Below, piece after piece: positions 46,899-48,992 of a DNA stretch of 48,992 nt; the first letter of the stretch is position 1, and each line of letters opens with the position of its first letter. Both the position numbers and the translations under genes were made by a program. Location: the NCBI GenBank assembly GCA_045655325.1, contig JAZOOY010000034.1, positions 1-48,992 on the forward strand. The letters are read 5' to 3'. Source of the DNA: UBA1738 sp045655325. Lineage in GTDB: Bacteria; Bacillota; Clostridia; UBA1381. A model generated the notes under the pieces. That model was not told the origin of the DNA. It worked only from the letters and a program-made list of their open reading frames with translations, and did no database searches.

Positions 46899-48992
46899 AT
46901 GGCAAGAAAAATGAAAACAATGGATGGTAACACCGCTGCTGCTTACGCTTCTTATGCGTTTACAGACGTTGCTGCTATCTATCCTATTACCCCGTCATCA
47001 AACATGGCTGAGGTAACAGACAAATGGGCAACTGCCGGCCAGAAGAACATTTTCGGCAGAACAGTTCAGGTAACTGAAATGCAGTCAGAAGCTGGTGCTG
47101 CAGGTACCGTTCACGGTTCCCTAGCTGCAGGTGCACTAACAACAACTTACACAGCTTCACAGGGTCTACTTCTTATGATCCCTAATATGTACAAGATTGC
47201 CGGTGAACTTTTACCTTGCGTATTTAACGTATCAGCAAGAGCACTAGCTTCACACGCGCTTTCAATCTTTGGTGACCACCAGGACGTTATGGCTTGCCGT
47301 CAGACAGGTTTTGCTATGCTTGCATCAACAAACCCTCAGGAAGCTATGGACCTTGGTGCTGTTGCACACCTTACAACAATTAAGGGTAGAGTTCCATTCC
47401 TTCACTTCTTTGACGGTTTCAGAACTTCTCACGAATACCAGAAGGTTGCTTGCTGGGATTATGAAGACCTTGCAGAACTTGTTGACTGGGATGCAATCAA
47501 CGCATTTAGACAGGGTGCTCTAAATCCTGCTCACCCAGTTCAGAGAGGTACAGCTCAGAACCCTGACATCTTCTTCCAGGCAAAGGAAGCTTCAAACAAC
47601 TACTACAATGCTATCCCTGAACTTACTCAGGAATATATGGACAAGGTTAATGCTAAGATCGGTACAGACTACAAGCTATTTAACTACTACGGCGCAGCTG
47701 ATGCTGAAACAGTTATCATCGCTATGGGTTCTGCTAACGATACAATCGCAGAAACTGTTGACTACCTAACAGCAAAGGGCGAAAAGGTTGGTATGATTAA
47801 GGTTCGTCTATACAGACCTTTCTCAACAAAGCACTTCATTGATTCAATTCCAGCATCTGCTCGCAAGATTGTTGTTCTTGACAGAACAAAGGAACCTGGT
47901 TCAATTGGTGAACCTCTATACCTTGACGTTGTTGCAGCACTTTCAACATCTAAGTTCGCTGATATTCCAGTATTCGGTGGACGTTATGGTCTTGGTTCAA
48001 AGGATACAACTCCTGCTCAGATCATCGCTGCATTTAAGAACACAGAAAAGAAGATGTTCACAATCGGTATCAACGATGACGTAACAAATCTTTCACTTGA
48101 AATTACAGAAAATCCTAACACAACACCAGAAGGAATCAAGAGCTGTAAGTTCTGGGGTCTTGGTGCTGACGGTACTGTTGGTGCTAACAAGAACTCTGTA
48201 AAGATCATCGGTGACCACACAGATATGAACGTTCAGGCATACTTCGACTACGACTCAAAGAAGTCAGGTGGTCTTACAGTATCTCACCTACGTTTTGGTA
48301 ACGCTAAGATTACATCAACATACCTAATCAACAAGGCTGACTTCGTTGCTTGTCACAAAGCTTCATACATCAGACAGTATGATATGGTTCAGGATGTTAA
48401 GCCAGGCGGCGTATTCCTACTAAACTGCTCATGGAACGCAGAAGAGCTTGAATCACACCTACCAGGACAGGTTAAGAGATATATCGCTGAAAACAACATT
48501 CAGTTCTATACAATCGACGGTGTTAAGATCGGTAAGGAAATCGGTCTTGGCAACAGAATCAACACAGTACTTCAATCTGCATTCTTCAAACTTGCAGATA
48601 TCATCCCTGCTGACGATGCTATCCGTTACATGAAGGAAGCTGCTACTGCTTCTTACTCAAAGAAGGGTGACGCTATCGTTAAGATGAACCACGATGCTAT
48701 CGATGCAGGTGCAGGTGCAATCGTTAAGGTGGAAGTTCCTGCTTCATGGAAGGATGCAAAGGACGAAGACCTTTCTGTTAAGCATGAAGGCGAAGGCAAG
48801 CTTGTTGATTATGTAAACAATGTTCTTGTTCCAATCAACGGTTTCCGCGGAATGCAGCTACCTGTATCTACATTCGTTCCTTATGCTAACGGTGAAGTTC
48901 CTCTTGGCTCATCAGCATATGAAAAGAGAGGTATTGCTATCGATGTTCCTACATGGAACGGCGACGCATGCTTGCAGTGCGGACTATGTTCA
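46899..48992 (+). CDS. nifJ: Pyruvate:ferredoxin (flavodoxin) oxidoreductase, 3' end outside window
   Basis: The first 698 residues of an enzyme of about 1170-1200 aa. It oxidises pyruvate to acetyl-CoA and CO2 with reduction of ferredoxin, central to clostridial fermentation. Domain I: TMDGNTAAAYASYAFTDVAA, IYPITPSSNMAEVTDKWA, VTEMQSEAGAAGTVHGSLAA. Domain II (TK C-terminal like): MGSANDTIAETVDYL, VRLYRPFSTKHFIDSIP. Then the gamma domain HLRFGNAKITSTYLI and the start of the ferredoxin domain (GDACLQCGLCS), where the window ends. Codon use is strongly biased, as for a highly expressed gene. Confidence 0.98.
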   Translation, partial: MARKMKTMDGNTAAAYASYAFTDVAAIYPITPSSNMAEVTDKWATAGQKNIFGRTVQVTEMQSEAGAAGTVHGSLAAGALTTTYTASQGLLLMIPNMYKIAGELLPCVFNVSARALASHALSIFGDHQDVMACRQTGFAMLASTNPQEAMDLGAVAHLTTIKGRVPFLHFFDGFRTSHEYQKVACWDYEDLAELVDWDAINAFRQGALNPAHPVQRGTAQNPDIFFQAKEASNNYYNAIPELTQEYMDKVNAKIGTDYKLFNYYGAADAETVIIAMGSANDTIAETVDYLTAKGEKVGMIKVRLYRPFSTKHFIDSIPASARKIVVLDRTKEPGSIGEPLYLDVVAALSTSKFADIPVFGGRYGLGSKDTTPAQIIAAFKNTEKKMFTIGINDDVTNLSLEITENPNTTPEGIKSCKFWGLGADGTVGANKNSVKIIGDHTDMNVQAYFDYDSKKSGGLTVSHLRFGNAKITSTYLINKADFVACHKASYIRQYDMVQDVKPGGVFLLNCSWNAEELESHLPGQVKRYIAENNIQFYTIDGVKIGKEIGLGNRINTVLQSAFFKLADIIPADDAIRYMKEAATASYSKKGDAIVKMNHDAIDAGAGAIVKVEVPASWKDAKDEDLSVKHEGEGKLVDYVNNVLVPINGFRGMQLPVSTFVPYANGEVPLGSSAYEKRGIAIDVPTWNGDACLQCGLCS

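Overview
The window looks like chromosome of an anaerobic, spore-forming Clostridia (low-GC Firmicutes). The evidence is a forespore sigma factor (SigG), a class III anaerobic ribonucleotide reductase (NrdD/NrdG), pyruvate:ferredoxin oxidoreductase, strong AGGAGG ribosome binding sites, consensus TTGACA/TATAAT promoters, TAA-biased stop codons and Firmicutes-type families (MutS2, DUF421/DUF4363, DUF1846, DUF1540, DUF3343). No species can be named from sequence alone.

Layout. 1-5.7 kb, minus strand: pnp (cut by the window edge), rpsO, rpmE, a YtqA/YhcC-type radical SAM protein, two microproteins missed by length filters (DUF1540; a 33-aa membrane peptide), tadA and two PHP-domain paralogues. 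5.8-10.6 kb, plus strand: mutS2-ybaK-DUF1015, then an orphan membrane protein. 10.7-14.4 kb, minus strand: nrdD-nrdG-dut, with paired NrdR-like boxes over the promoter. 14.6-15.1 kb: queT behind a preQ1-I riboswitch. 15.2-19.5 kb: stalk-domain protein, DUF421/DUF4363 pair, methyltransferase, GT8 glycosyltransferase and an IS3-type remnant. 19.5-27.9 kb: trxB, a PhoR/PhoP-like two-component system, ychF, a stand-alone trpB with a TRAP-like attenuator leader, DUF1846 and a DUF2383-like protein.

28.28-37.03 kb is an integrated mobile element of about 8.7 kb, bounded by 46-bp direct repeats copied from the 3' end of tRNA-Lys. Its tyrosine integrase lies next to the intact tRNA, and a serine resolvase with an apparently complete three-subsite res locus lies near the other end. 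Between them are two small-protein operons, two of whose genes carry an in-frame TAG, and a putative accessory (possibly defence) module. That module is a seven-repeat RCC1-propeller membrane protein plus a zinc-ribbon protein, divergent from a WYL-domain regulator. The element brings its own terminator to the end of the tRNA operon, whose original terminator is now 8.7 kb away at the far attachment site.

37.0-49.0 kb: a five-gene tRNA operon (Gly-Arg-His-Gln-Lys), a class V aminotransferase with its DUF3343 partner, mreB-like/trmN6/rsmI, a SNF2 helicase, a DMT transporter, sigG and the 5' part of the PFOR gene.

Non-coding highlights: a TRAP-type (UAG-N2)n attenuator at trpB; three copies of a dispersed imperfect palindrome (10654, 11837, 24175); a branched array of mini-hairpins separated by GTGAAAT/ATTTCAC spacers (28 kb); and a res site in the mobile element.
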